64,000 bases of DNA. Origin: Ostrinia nubilalis (lineage: Eukaryota > Arthropoda > Insecta > Lepidoptera > Crambidae). Numbering within the stretch: position 1 is the first letter of the stretch; each line of letters opens with the position of its first letter. Below the pieces are notes generated by a model. That model was not told where the DNA came from. It ran no database searches and saw nothing but the letters and a program-made list of their open reading frames with translations. Position numbers and translations under genes: made by a program. The stretch is from NCBI RefSeq assembly GCF_963855985.1, contig NC_087118.1, positions 4,278,001-4,342,000 on the forward strand, in the 5' to 3' direction. Positions 22,386-34,492 of the stretch are shown one piece after another.

Positions 22386-23605
22386 TTAAATGAGCCCAAA
22401 GTCTACGGGGTTGTGTCGCTTTATTGCGGAGTTCCTATGGCCACATTCCAACTCCATCATTAGACCCTAGTAATCATATAGGATTGAAGTTATCGTCAAT
22501 ACAAATTAAACGAGCCCAAACTCGATGGTATTGTGTCGTTTTATCGCAAAGTTCATGTGACCACCTTCCAGCTTCATTATCAGACCCTAGTTATCATATT
22601 ATGTGATTGAAGTGCTCATCAATACGAATCAAATGAGCGAAAACTCGATAAGGTGGTGTCGTTTTAGTGTGGAATTCCTATAGCCACCTGCCGGCTCTAG
22701 CATCAGATCCTGGTTATCATATAAAATTAAAGTCCCCATTAATACGAATCAAACGAGCCCAAACTCGATGGTATTGTGTCGTTTTATTGCAAAGTTCCTA
22801 TGACCACCTTGCGGCTCCATCATCAGACCCTGGTTACCATGTAGGATTGAAGTACTCGTCAATACGAATAAAACGAGCCCAAACTCTTTTATTTTTTATG
22901 TGACAGGAGGCAAACGAGCAGACGAACAATTATAGCCCAAACTCGATGGTATTGTGTCGTTTCATTGCAAAGTTCCTATGACCACTTTCCGGCTCCATCA
23001 TCAGACCTTGGTTACCATGTAGGATTGAAGTACTCGTCAATACGAATAAAACCAGCCCAAACTCGATGAGTTTGTGTCGTTTCAGTGCGGATTTCCTATG
23101 GCCACCTTCCGGCTCCATAATTAGACCCTGGTTACCATATAAAATTGAAGTCCTCATTAATACGAATCAAACGAGCCCAAACTCGATGGTATTGTGTCGT
23201 TTTACTGCAAAGTTCCTATGACCACCTTGCGGCTCCATCATCAGACCCTGGTTACCATGTAGGATTGAAGTACTCGTCAATATAAATTAAACGAGCCCAA
23301 ACTCGACGGGGTTGTGTTGTTTCAGAGCGAATTTCCTATGGACACCTTCCGGCTCCATCATCAGACCCTGATGGTTACCATGTATGATTAAAGTACTCGT
23401 CAATAAAAATTAAACGAGCCCAAACTCGACGAGGTTGTGTTGTTTCAGTGCGAATTTCCTATGGACACCTTCCGGCTCCATCATCAGACCCTGATAGTTA
23501 CCATATACGATTAAAGTTCTCGTTAATACAAATTAAACGAGCCCAAATTCGATAGGCCTGTGTCGTTTTATTGCGGAGTTCCTATGGCTACCTTCCAGCT
23601 CCATC
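22386..23605. repeat. Tandem satellite, period about 120 bp, about ten units
   Basis: The box cgagcccaaactcgatgg recurs at about 22393, 22510, 22633, 22755, 22874, 22933, 23053, 23173, 23293, 23414 and 23536. It is always followed by gtgtcgtttta, ttcctatg, ccac and a ggctccatcatcagaccctg box. Because the period is a multiple of three, long frames cross it on both strands, but they are a property of the array and carry no recognised domain. A short foreign insert (tgacaggaggcaaacgagca) splits the unit at about 22885-22932. Confidence 0.9.
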
Positions 23606-23675
23606 ATCAGATCAGCTCCGTGTCATCATAATATTGCATTGTCATCCGACTTACACATGCATGCAAAATACCAGC

Positions 23676-24690
23676 TCAATAGGAAACCGGGAGGAGGGTC
23701 AATTTTAAGTTGCAAGATTGGACGACAGACACTAGACATGTGAAAGTAAATAAAAGCTTGTAAAAAGCGTCGCCTTCGTTAATCCGTCTGCTGACTATAT
23801 TTTTCATCTTTTTGGGTTTTATTTCGGTTGGTCTGCAGCATTGCACAATCCAATCTCGTTTCTTTTCATCAGTGAGTGCCCAAAAATAATCAAATATAGA
23901 TCTCCTTCTTTCTTCTGTTATTTCATGACATTTCCTAAAACACTTTTTCTCTTTACAGGGATTTGCTTGTAACTTTCGGGCTTCTTTAACTTTACCAGAC
24001 AATGTTACGTAAGATTAACCCTTTTAAATTTTTTCGTGATTTGCGTTTATTTTCAGTTTTTCTTTTTTTTACACGGACAACTTCTTTTTCTTTGTTTTTA
24101 TTTCTTTTTCTTTTAGATTTCTTTGTTTTCTTAATTTTATCATTGTCTTCTGATTCATCTGAAGAATTGTCTTTTTCTGACCAAATTTCAGAACTCCCTG
24201 AAGAAAAAAATCTTGCTTTTCATCATCTATACAAAAATCCATACAAGATTTTGCAAACTTCGACGTCACAGAGCGTTTCTTCTTGATAACAATGTTATCA
24301 CTTTCGTCCTCGTTTGGTATCAAAGCATCACGAGAAGTGCTAGGACGTGGGTCCTTATTATCACATTGTAGTTCTTCTGTATTATTTTGGAGGGCAAATA
24401 TTGTTTCGTTAGTAAGTATGGTCGGCGATACTACGTGACAATCTTCTTGGGGTACAATTATGTCTTCAGATAGTTTCTTCGCAGCCATCTGTTGGATTAT
24501 GCAAGATAACTATCCTATCATCAAGTAATGATTCTGTCTGTATTATTTGTGTTGTCTCGTTTTCGTTAGTATGTTCGATTTCACCGAGGGTTTCAGGCAT
24601 CACAAATGCGTCTGAATTGTTTGCGTCAGTTTCTGTTACTACATCAAGATGTTTTCCGCTTTGTACAATATTGATGACATATCCCCTCAC
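23676..24690 (-). pseudogene. Transposon-associated Cys-rich domain gene, frameshifted
   Basis: On the minus strand several overlapping frames follow one another: an acidic N-terminal region (NENETTQIIQTESLLDD), then MAAKKLSEDIIVPQEDCH, a Lys-rich block, and from about 24060 another frame with VKKRKTENKRKSRKNLKG. The next frame has SGKVKEARKLQANPCKEKKC, FRKCHEITEERRRSIFDYFW and ALTDEKKRDWIVQCC. The order basic block, GK-V-AR, C-C-KC, then EERR-IFDYFW-L is one I have seen in uncharacterised insect proteins that occur in many copies and appear to be transposon-borne. I cannot name the superfamily. Frame changes and the loss of everything after about residue 100 of the Cys-rich domain make this a pseudogene. 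A further acidic frame upstream (25236-25562) may be an earlier exon. Confidence 0.45.
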
Positions 24691-25235
24691 GCGCTCTGCG
24701 GCGGGAAGGCGCTACTGTGTCAAGTGCCCCCCACTTCCCGCGGGAAAAAAAAAAAATTTCCCGTTGCGCATTTTCCCTAAAATAGCTTATCATTATTACC
24801 GTTACATACTATCGAGTCACATTTTTGGAATCTGGATAAAATTACCCGTCTTTTGGTGTAACTTTTAAGGCTAACAAATATATATTTTAGGTACAACACT
24901 TACTTGAAAAAACAGATTCGTCATTTTTGTCACTTTTTGTGATTGCACTTGATTCACCTTCAAAATTAGAAGCAATGTTATATATTAACACTTATTTCCA
25001 AAGTTAATCACATTATACACGTTTTTTATAAAGAAAAACACACTTCCAAAGCATCTAAACGATAAAAAACATCCATCTTTTTCACTACCCAGACGGGCAC
25101 CGCGGATCGCGTCATCTTCAAACACAGACTGAGAAAAATTTGGTTGAAAAGCAACCATAGTGCCTAGAAAATATAGCTATCACATTCATACTTAAGCATT
25201 ATTACTTTCGAGCGAAAGAAACATAACTATATTTT

Positions 25236-25562
25236 TTAAATGACAAGGTCCCGAACTTGGACAAGTGATTTGCGTCTGCTCCCGCCGCATAGCACTTTAG
25301 AGCTTAGTGATGTGCGTCTGCTCCCGCCGCATGTCGCTTGAGAGGTGTACGAAAAATTACTTTCATTGACATCATTATCACCCTCTGCAATATTATTTCT
25401 TTCCATGTTCAGCAACTCATTATTTCCAGACAAGGACAAAGCAGATGTGTTTAAGATGTCCATATTATCTTCAATAGTACATATAGTTTCGTTACTATCA
25501 TAGACAATAATGTTGGATCTATCAATGTCCGCTTCTGTATCATTATAACTTATAATAATCAC
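25236..25562 (-). CDS. Unrecognised acidic Ser/Asn-rich frame
   Basis: A 108-codon minus frame contains a short internal repeat (CGGSRRTSLSSK, then CGGSRRKSLVQ), matching the duplicated cgcatagcacttt/cgcatgtcgctt DNA near 25280-25340. It lies upstream of the broken transposon-associated gene on the same strand and has a similar acidic composition, so it may belong to it. The first codon in frame is not a strong start. No domain is recognised. Confidence 0.25.
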   Translation of the reverse strand: MIIISYNDTEADIDRSNIIVYDSNETICTIEDNMDILNTSALSLSGNNELLNMERNNIAEGDNDVNESNFSYTSQATCGGSRRTSLSSKVLCGGSRRKSLVQVRDLVI

Positions 25563-25689
25563 TGAAGTATTTATTTGGTTTTCAGCAGATCTAAAAAGCG
25601 ATTATTATTGTTAGTTCAAAAGTTTAATTAATGTATGAGACAACAGTTGGTTAAATCCGTACCGCGCGGGAATAACTTGACATCTCGAC

Positions 25690-27048
25690 CTGCACTTTTT
25701 TTTTTATTAGCTTAAACGCTTCCTCTATCTTATACCCTACTGGTATAAAAAAACTCAACTCGAAATACCCAAAAATACTTGAAATGAAATACAGCTCTTG
25801 TTCATAAGTAAATATCTCCAATTTAGGCAATAAATATTTGACATAACGATATATCCAATTAATATTATTCGTACAAACATTTATATTTCGATTTATCAAT
25901 GTATGTCAGAACATGTATTTATTAATATCTCGACTTATACATTTATGGATTTTCGTTTTTAATTTGACAAAAAACAGTTATCAAGCTATGATCCCCTCTG
26001 AGTACTAAACACATCCATGATATGTGCAGTTGTCTAGTTATGCACGCTGTCAAGAGTTTGGATATTTGGAGTTATCCAGCTATTACCTTCGTATAATCAT
26101 ATTTTTATGTGTCATTAGCAGTTGTTAAAATATAACATTGTCAGGGTTTCGAGCGTCTTTAAATATTTTTTACTTACCAACCCCGGAAAATATTTTTTTA
26201 AATATATTTAAGCGTTAATCATTACTGTTTTCAATAGTTTAAAACTAAATTAACGTTTAAATAGCAAGTTGAAAGTAGAAGGATAAGTTTAGTCAATAGG
26301 TAGGTACTATCTACTAATGTTTTTTCATAACAGACTAATATTTCGTTTGCAACAGAATTTAAGTAAAAAATCTAATAATAAACTTTTAGGTCAATTTTAA
26401 GTTCCGGATAATTTTTATAGTCTATTTGACTTCAATGGCATTATTTAGGAATAATGATGAGGTAAAAGTAAGTAAGGTCGATACGCCAGATCTCGTCCAT
26501 TTAGTGAGTTGGTAGATTTGAGGAATAGAAAGAAAGAAAGAAAGATACATTAATTATAATGGACAGTGGCACATAATAATGGAAGAAGAAAAAATAAAAA
26601 CAAGAGTAAACTGAGCAGTGCCACCAACAAGATGCCCACTGCAACGGGACCCCACTCAGCATATGCCGTGGCCCACGGTGACGAAGGCCACGGCGCTGGT
26701 TTTCAGTGTGCCCCATGCCGAGTAAGGGTCACGGACCATTGGTAAAAATAAAAAGAATATACAACTTTTCGTAATCATTTTGAACGAAAAATTGTTGTCA
26801 TTATGCTCCCTTTAGTCTTTATAAGTATAGTATTAAACTTGCTCTAAACCATTAGAAGTTTTAATATTATCTTTGTAATATTAATAAAATATAGAAAAAA
26901 TGCATTCAAAATCACTAATAATTAATAACAGCATGGAAATAAAAAAATATAAATAAAATCTTACTAATTGGTATTCAAAATATTTAGGTATCACACTTAA
27001 TAATTATAAACATACATATATTTTAGTTTATTTTATTTTTTTGAAATT
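25690..27048. other. No gene recognised except a LINE-tail-like piece
   Basis: AT-rich sequence. Around 26515-26740 there is an agaaag repeat followed by sequence whose minus strand contains CACTGAAAACCAGCGCCGTG, a wording common in 3' untranslated regions of lepidopteran LINEs. The 5' end and coding part are absent. Confidence 0.35.
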
Positions 27049-27225
27049 TTAATAGTATGGCTCAATTTTCAATATGGTCTCCTCTCTAGGCACAGTTTGC
27101 TTTTTAATATTATTTACAACGTCTGTATTTAGAAAATAGTCGTGATAATGTGGACGCAAATTGGCTATCACAAAGGGTAAGCTACATTTGGAGCGTGTAT
27201 TAGCGTCCAGGAAAAGGCCTAAGTA
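27049..27225 (-). CDS. Possible terminal exon, unknown gene
   Basis: On the minus strand gatttttttcag (a good acceptor) is followed by 58 open codons and TAA: YLGLFLDANTRSKCSLPFV, then RPHYHDYFLNTDVVNNIKK and a charged end. The composition looks like a real globular protein. I do not recognise it. A second short frame with an acceptor and stop (27393-27512, GQFLIYLGLVWDLPQSLS) lies upstream and shares the YLGL start, so the two may be alternative or duplicated last exons. Both lie inside the transposon bounded by the CCGTACC repeats. Confidence 0.25.
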   Translation of the reverse strand, partial: YLGLFLDANTRSKCSLPFVIANLRPHYHDYFLNTDVVNNIKKQTVPREETILKIEPYY

Positions 27226-27602
27226 CTGAAAAAAATCTTTGTGTTCGATACGTCATATAAATAACGTTTTAAATGATATAAAACATGCATTGTTTTGTAT
27301 ATTTTAATATTTTAGACCCAGTTAGACCAGACCGCGATCACTTCTGACGCAAATTGGAAATTGCATTGTAGTAAATTCGCATCCACCTTATTTTAAGTGT
27401 CATTTAATAAAGTACAATCACCGATATCAATATCCGTATTGTATGGTTCATGGTTAAGGCTTAGAGACTGCGGTAAATCCCAAACTAGACCTAAATATAT
27501 TAAAAACTGACCCTGAAACGCGCACCTGCTCACGTGGGATTTATTTTTGGCAAAAACGGTAGCATGCTATAAGATTTTTTTAATGTGGGTTTACCTGACA
27601 TA

Positions 27603-28282
27603 CAGGGTGGAAACGATAAGTGATCTCACGCGATTATTTCTAAACTATACAAGATATCGAAAAACTGGTTACTGATCCTGAAAGTGCTTCACGAGCTCTT
27701 TCCAATGGTATAAGTAATAGGTTACAGAATTTACTGGATCTATCCGAAAATTCAATGTTTTCAGCCTCCATACTAAATGTATGCCAGCCACACAATATTA
27801 GAAGTGTTATTTTTTTAAATTAAATAATAAACACTTAAATTTAACTCGTAACATGCATTCTAATTTAAAATTAATCATGGAAAATATTGGTTTTAGGCTT
27901 TACTTGCTATAATATTATCAAGACATGAGTGCCATGACTGTGGCAGTACTAAATGTATGGAAGCTGGAAACATGGAATCTTCGGATAGATCCAGTTTATT
28001 TTGTAACTTATTATTGGTACCGTTGGATAGAGCTCGTGAAGCACTTTCAGGATCAGTAACCAGTTTTGAGATATCTTGTATAGTTTTTAATATTATGTGG
28101 TTTTACTAAATGTATGGAAGCAGGAAACATTGAAATTTCGGATAGATCCAGTTTATTTTGTCACTTATTATTGATACCGTTGGATAGAGCTCGTGAAGCA
28201 CTTTCAGGATCAGTAACCAAATTTTGGATATCTTGTATAGTTTAGAAATAATCGAGTGAGATCACTTATCGTTTCCACCCTG
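27603..28282. mobile_element. Element with CAGGGTGGAAACG ends and TA duplication
   Basis: Starts CAGGGTGGAAACGATAAGTG and ends with the inverted sequence, flanked by TA (27601-27602 and 28283-28284). Internal parts (ggatagatccagtttattttg, gagctcgtgaagcactttcag) are present two or three times, partly inverted. No coding content. Confidence 0.8.
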
Positions 28283-28388
28283 TATATTCAGGTAATCATA
28301 GCAATAGCTTTCGTTCTAGAGTGATCCGTCATTTGGACATGAACTGGACGGTGGACGCGAAAGGGCGTGTCGACCTTACGCAAAAATA

Positions 28389-30354
28389 CAGGGTGTCCCG
28401 TAATGTAACGTCAAGCCGGAACTGGGTGTTGAGGCAAGTTGTGCTGGTTATCAGAAAAAAATAAAAAAAAAATCTTATGTGGCATATTTTCAAAATAATA
28501 GACATTTAAAAAAAATATAAAATTCTACTCCAGGTGACGGTCCTTTTACTCGTGTTGCCACAAATCTTCACTTTTTCCAAATTTTTTTTTTGTTATGTAA
28601 CCCTGAATAATGCTTCTCTAAATTGTTATCAAAATTACAAAACCAGCTGCTCCAGCTTGGATGAAAAAAATACATTATTCCCAAAAAAAATATCAAAATA
28701 AAAATTTTGCCTAGTTTAAACTGACTGTACTGAAAAAAAATTGTACTACGCGAGTGTGGCAAGTGACGTCATAATTTGGCGCATTTAGTAAGGATTCCAA
28801 AATGGTATAACACTTTGTAAAATCTTGCTGTAATTGTCGACAATTTTTGTTTATTGGATATAATCCCGTTTTTAACTTTATCTACCTTGGTTAAAAATAT
28901 TATTCTAATGTGCCCAAAATTCAAGTTTCTGGCTTAAGTGAGGTGGAGAAGCCATTTTAAAAGGTATGAGCGGGACGGAGAGGGTCATCTTGCCAAGCAG
29001 GGATGTTATGGATATCCGTAACCGTAACCGAACCTATCGGATATCCGAAATAAAAAAATATCCATAACCGTAACCGAAACTGATTCAAAAGTTACGGTTA
29101 GTTTCGGATAAAGGCGGAGTCTAAGGGTACAATTCCAAACTGCAAAACTCTATGAAATCTGCAGTATACACGCCGCAGCTGCAATGCCGCGCTGCCGATT
29201 TCATAGTTTTGCAGTTTGCGGTCTGCGACCCGTCTTGGAATTGTACCTTAAATCTTAATATTTGTTACCAACTTGTCTGGCATTCGCTGGCACCATCTAA
29301 TATGCCAGCCTGTTTTACCTTTATCATACATAGGTGTCGTCTTAGTTGGTACATAAAGTAGCTATGTGGGTCACGCTCACGCAGCATCTTGCTATTTGTA
29401 TTACTTACATTTTTGAAATTCTAATAATTCCGTAACCGTAATTATCCGAAACTTTCGGATAATCTGAAATGATTTCATATCCGTGACCGTAACCGAAACC
29501 GGTATAATATTATACTAATATCCGTAACCGTATCCATAACAGAAACTTCATATCCTTATTATCCCTGTTACCAAGTACAAGTGCAGGCAGAGCAGTTAGT
29601 AATGGCGCGCGCGCACGGGTGACTTTTGTCACAGTATGTCAACTTCTAATTACTCTCATGGTGACAAAAGTTTCTGTGACTGACTGTACGGTAGTCAGTC
29701 ACAGAAACTTGAATTTTGGGCACATTAGAATAATAATTTTTAACCAAGGTAGATAAAGTTAAAAACGGGACTATTTCCAAAAAACCAAAAATTGTCGACA
29801 ATTACAGCAAAAATTTACCAAGTTTTTTTTTTATGCATAACAAGGCAGGTATTTGACCACAATCGCACCTGATGTTAAGTGGGATGCAGTCTAGGATGGT
29901 ACATATCTGGTACAATACCAAGTATACCAAGTGTTATACCATTTTGGAATTCTTACTAAATGCGCCAAATTATGAAGTCACTTGCCACACTCGCGTAGTA
30001 CATTTTTTTTTCAGTACAGTCAGTTTAAACTAGATCAAATTTTTATTTTGAAAATTTTTTTTGGAATAATGTATTTTTTTCATCCAAGCTGGAGCAGCTG
30101 GTTTTGTAATTTTGATAACAATTTAGAGAAGCATTATTCAGGGTTACATAACAAAAAAAAAAATTTGGAAAAGTGAAGATTTGTGGCAACACGAGTAAAA
30201 GGACCGTCACCTGGAAAAGAATTTTTAGATTTTTTTAAAATTTCTATTATTTTGAAAATATGCCACATATATATTTTTTTATATTTTTCTGATAACCAGC
30301 ACAACTTGCCTCAACACCCAGTTCCGGCTTGACGTTACATTACGGGACGCCCTG
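28389..30354. mobile_element. Foldback transposon, copy 2
   Basis: Same family and ends as 6902-8776, flanked by TA at 28387-28388 and 30355-30356. The central region is in the opposite orientation relative to copy 1. A SINE-like insert lies at about 29821-29935. Confidence 0.85.
29821..29935 (+). mobile_element. SINE-like repeat scrap
   Basis: ttatgcataacaaggcaggt followed by atcgcacctgatgttaagtg is a lepidopteran short-repeat wording. It interrupts one arm of the foldback element (accaag occurs on both sides). Confidence 0.45.
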
Positions 30355-30356
30355 TA

Positions 30357-30882
30357 TATCCAGTTAATTTTAATTATTTTAAGCTTAATGGTGAGCTTAA
30401 AATAATTAAAATTAATTGTTCTTGTTATGAAGCATGGCTTTTGTTATTTTATTTCATTTTTTTTAATTTTAAGTAAACGTACAACTATCTGATCAAAAGC
30501 GATCATAATCAGCGATTATATTTGATTTTTCTAATAAATTTGTTACTATTTCATTGCAAAAGTGATAAAAATATGTTCTATTTTTATGTTTTGTTTTTTT
30601 ACTTAAACTTCATTCAAAATAATTAACTTAAATCCAATTTTTACACCTTAATTAATATTTGTTTTTCTTTGGTGAATAACTTGACAAGTCGTCGGTACAC
30701 AACTTGACAAGTCTTTTTTTTAATAGATTAAGAAGATAATTTAATCAAATTCTTACACCAATCGAAAGATATGCATCAAATTAGCTTATTTCAATCATAA
30801 AAATATCAATTATCATTAATTCCGATTTACCAGAGAACTCTAAACTTTAAAGTCGCTCCCCTGAAAAGTACGCAAAAATGAC
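30357..30882. other. No gene recognised
   Basis: Very AT-rich interior of the transposon 25657-30909. It contains repeated aacttgacaagtc boxes near 30690-30715 and a short inverted repeat aattttaattattttaagc/gcttaaaataattaaaatt at 30365-30412. Confidence 0.4.
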
Positions 30883-31014
30883 ATGTCAAGTTATTCCCGC
30901 GCGGTACGGAAATTATGGTAAGTATGAAAAGTTTTAAATAATAAGTACAGAAAACAATCGAATTTAAATTTTGGTACCATTTTTTTATAAAATTTTATTA
31001 ACTTTATATTATTA

Positions 31015-34000
31015 CTAGCTTTCCGCCCGCGGCTTCGCCCGCGTGGAATTTTGTCTGTCACAGAAAAACAATATCGCGCGCGTATTTACTCATCGTTTAG
31101 ACCTGGACTACGACAAACATTTTAAAACCAAAATCAGCTCAATCGGCCCAGTCGTTCTCGAGTTATAATCAGACTAACGAACATCAATTCATTTATATAG
31201 ATAGATAGATGATAGCTAGCGGCCGCCCGCGACTTCGTACGCGTGGATCCCGTTTTACCCCCTTCATCTATCTTCAGCGGTTAACTCCCCTTCCCGTAGG
31301 AATTTTGCAATATCCTGTTGTAACTAAGCTTTAAGTTTACTAAGGTACCTGCATGCCACATTTCAAGCGTCTATCTTACGCAGTTTAGATTTTTTCATAC
31401 ATAAGTTTTTTCCCGCTAACTCCCGTTCCCGTGGGAATTTTACGATATCCTGTTGTACCTAAGCTTTAAGTTTACTAAGGTACCTGCACACCAAATTTCA
31501 AGCATCTAACTTAAGCGGTTTAGATTTTTCATACAAAAGGATTTTTCCGCTAATTCCCGTTCCCGTGGTAATTTCGGGTATTCCTTTCTTAGTGCACCTC
31601 TACGGTACCTAAACTACGTCCCTTCCAAATTTCAAGTGCCTACGTTTAGCCGTTTAGGCTGTGCGTTGATCTGTCAGTCAGTCAGTCAGTTTCTCCTTTT
31701 ATATATTTAGAAGATAGATTAGATGATAGCTAGCGGCCGCCCGCGACTTCGTACGCGTGGATCCCGTTTTACCCCCTTTATCTATCTTAAGCGGTTTAGA
31801 TTTTTTTCATACAAATGTTTTTTCCCGCTAACTCCCGTTCCCGTGGGAATTTTACGATATCCTGTTGTACCTAAGCTTTAAGTTTACTAACGTACCTGCA
31901 CACCAAATTTCAAGCATCTAACTTAAGCGGTTTAGATTTTTCATACAAAAGGATTTTTCCGCTAATTCCCGTTCCCGTGGTAATTTCGGGAATTCCTTTC
32001 TTAGTGCACCTCTACGGTACCTAAACTACGTCCCTTCCAAATTTCAAGTGCCTACGTTTAGCCGTTTAGGCTGTGCGTTGATCTGTCAGTCAGTCAGTCA
32101 GTTTCTCTTTTTATATATTTAGAAGATAGATGATAGCTAGCGGCCGCCCGCGACTTCGTACGCGTGGATCCCGTTTTACCCCCTTTATCTATCTTAAGCG
32201 GTTTAGATTTTTTTCATACAAATGTTTTTTTCCGCTAACTCCCGTTCGCGTAGGAATTTTGCAATAACCTGTTGAAACTAAGCTTTAAGTTTACTAAGGT
32301 ACCTGCATGCCAAATTTCAAGCGTCTATCTTACGCAGTTTAGATTTTTTCATACATATGTTTTTTCCCGCTAACTCCCGTTCCCGTGGGAATTTTACGAT
32401 ATCCTGTTGTACCTAAGCTTTAAGTTTACTAACGTACCTGCACACCAAATTTCAAGCATCTAACTTAAGCGGTTTAGATTTTTCATACAAAAGGATTTTT
32501 CCGCTAATTCCCGTTCCCGTGGTAATTTCGGGAATTCCTTTCTTAGTGCACCTCTACGGTACCTAAACTACGTCCCTTCCAAATTTCAAGTGCCTACGTT
32601 TAGCCGTTTAGGCTGTGCGTTGATCTGTCAGTCAGTCAGTCAGTTTCTCTTTTTATATATTTAGAAGATAGATAAGATGATAGCTAGCGGCCGCCCGCGA
32701 CTTCGTACGCGTGGACCCCGTTTTACCCCCTTCATCTATCTTAAGCGGTTTAGATTTTTTTCATACAATTGTTTTTCCCGCTAACTCCCGTTCGCGTAGG
32801 AATTTTGCAATATCCTGTTGTAACTAAGCTTTAAGTTTACTAAGGTACCTGCATGCCAAATTTCAAGCGTCTATCTTACGCAGTTTAGATTTTTTCATAC
32901 ATATGTTTTTTCCCACTAACTCCCGTTCCCGTGGGAATTTTACGATATTCTGTTGTACCTTAACTTTAAGTTTACTAACGTACCTGCACACCAAATTTCA
33001 AGCATCTAACTTAAGCGGTTTAGATTTTTCATACAAAAGGATTTTTCCGCTAATTCCCGTTCCCGTGGTAATTTCGGGAATTCCTTTCTTAGTGCACCTC
33101 TACGGTACCTAAACTACGTCCCTTCCAAATTTCAAGTGCCTACGTTTAGCCGTTTAGGCTGTGCGTTGATCTGTCAGTCAGTCAGTCAGTTTCTCTTTTT
33201 ATATATTTAGAAGATAGATGATAGCTAGCGGCCGCCCGCGACTTCGTACGCGTGGATCCCGTTTTACCCCCTTTATCTGTCTTAAGCGGTTTAGATTTTT
33301 TTCATACAAATGTTTTTTTCCGCTAACTCCCGTTCGCGTAGGAATTTTGCAATAACCTGTTGAAACTAAGCTTTAAGTTTACTAAGGTACCTGCATGCCA
33401 AATTTCAAGCGTCTATCTTACGCAGTTTAGATTTTTTCATACATATGTTTTTTCCCGCTAACTCCCGTTCCCGTGGGAATTTTACGATATCCTGTTGTAC
33501 CTAAGCTTTAAGTTTACTAACGTACCTGCACACCAAATTTCAAGCATCTAACTTAAGCGGTTTAGATTTTTCATACAAAAGGATTTTTCCGCTAATTCCC
33601 GTTCCCGTGGTAATTTCGGGAATTCCTTTCTTAGTGCACCTCTACGGTACCTAAACTACGTCCCTTCCAAATTTCAAGTGCCTACGTTTAGCCGTTTAGG
33701 CTGTGCGTTGATCTGTCAGTCAGTCAGTCAGTTTCTCTTTTTATATATTTAGAAGATAGATAAGATGATAGCTAGCGGCCGCCCGCGACTTCGTACGCGT
33801 GAACCCCGTTTTACCCCCTTCATCTATCTTAAGCGGTTTAGATTTTTTTCATACAATTGTTTTTCCCGCTAACTCCCGTTCGCGTAGGAATTTTGCAATA
33901 TCCTGTTGTAACTAAGCTTTAAGTTTACTAAGGTACCTGCATGCCAAATTTCAAGCGTCTATCTTACGCAGTTTAGATTTTTTCATACATATGTTTTTTC

Positions 34001-34434
34001 CCGCTAACTCCCGTTCCCGTAGGAATTTTGCAATATCCTGTTGTAACTAAGCTTTAAGTTTACTAAGGTACCTGCATGCCAAATTTCAAGCGTCTATCTT
34101 ACGCAGTTTAGATTTTTTCATACATATGTTTTTTCCCGCTAACTCCCGTTCCCGTGGGAATTTTACGATATCCTGTTGTACCTAAGCTTTAAATTTACTA
34201 AGGTACCTGCACACCAAATTTCAAGCATCTAACTTAAGCGGTTTAGATTGTTCATACAAAAGGATTTTTCCGCTAATTCCCGTTCCCGTGGGAATTTCGG
34301 GAATTCCTTTCTTAGTGCACCTCTACGGTACCTAAACTACGTCCCTTCCATATTTCAAGTGCCTACGTTTAGCCGTTTAGGCTGTGCGTTGATCTGTCAG
34401 TCAGTCAGTCAGTTTCTCCTTTTATATATTTAGA
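31015..34434 (-). mobile_element. Helitron array: H2 module plus six tandem H1 units
   Basis: Minus orientation. The H2 3' end (CTAGCTTTCCGCCCGCGG on +) starts at 31015. H1 units follow at 31216-31711, 31730-32123, 32137-32665, 32684-33211, 33225-33753 and 33772-34434. Their lengths of 394, 528-529 and 663 differ by whole multiples of about 134 bp, the period of the internal repeat (cccgctaactcccgttccc ... aagcgtctatctta). Flanks obey the A|T rule. The short frames inside (for example 32903-33112) are chance products. Confidence 0.9.
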
Positions 34435-34492
34435 TGATTCCGGCGGTTTGTATATTTATATCCTGTACATTCTACTTATATTTTATTTAGAA

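Larger units (their letters stand above)
25657..30909. mobile_element. Candidate DNA transposon with 27-bp perfect ends and AAAT duplication
   Basis: CCGTACCGCGCGGGAATAAC (start of a 27-bp block at 25657-25683) occurs as a perfect inverted copy at 30883-30909, and both ends are flanked by AAAT (25653-25656 and 30910-30913). About 2.6 kb is unique. The rest is two nested elements (27603-28282 and 28389-30354). Short aacttgacaag repeats occur inside the right end. No transposase is recognised; two possible exons lie at 27049-27512. Confidence 0.6.

Noticed and set aside
22424..23157. Repeated 40-residue frames as a repeat protein
   Set aside because: They follow from a 120-bp satellite period; no start, splice or domain support, and frames exist on both strands.
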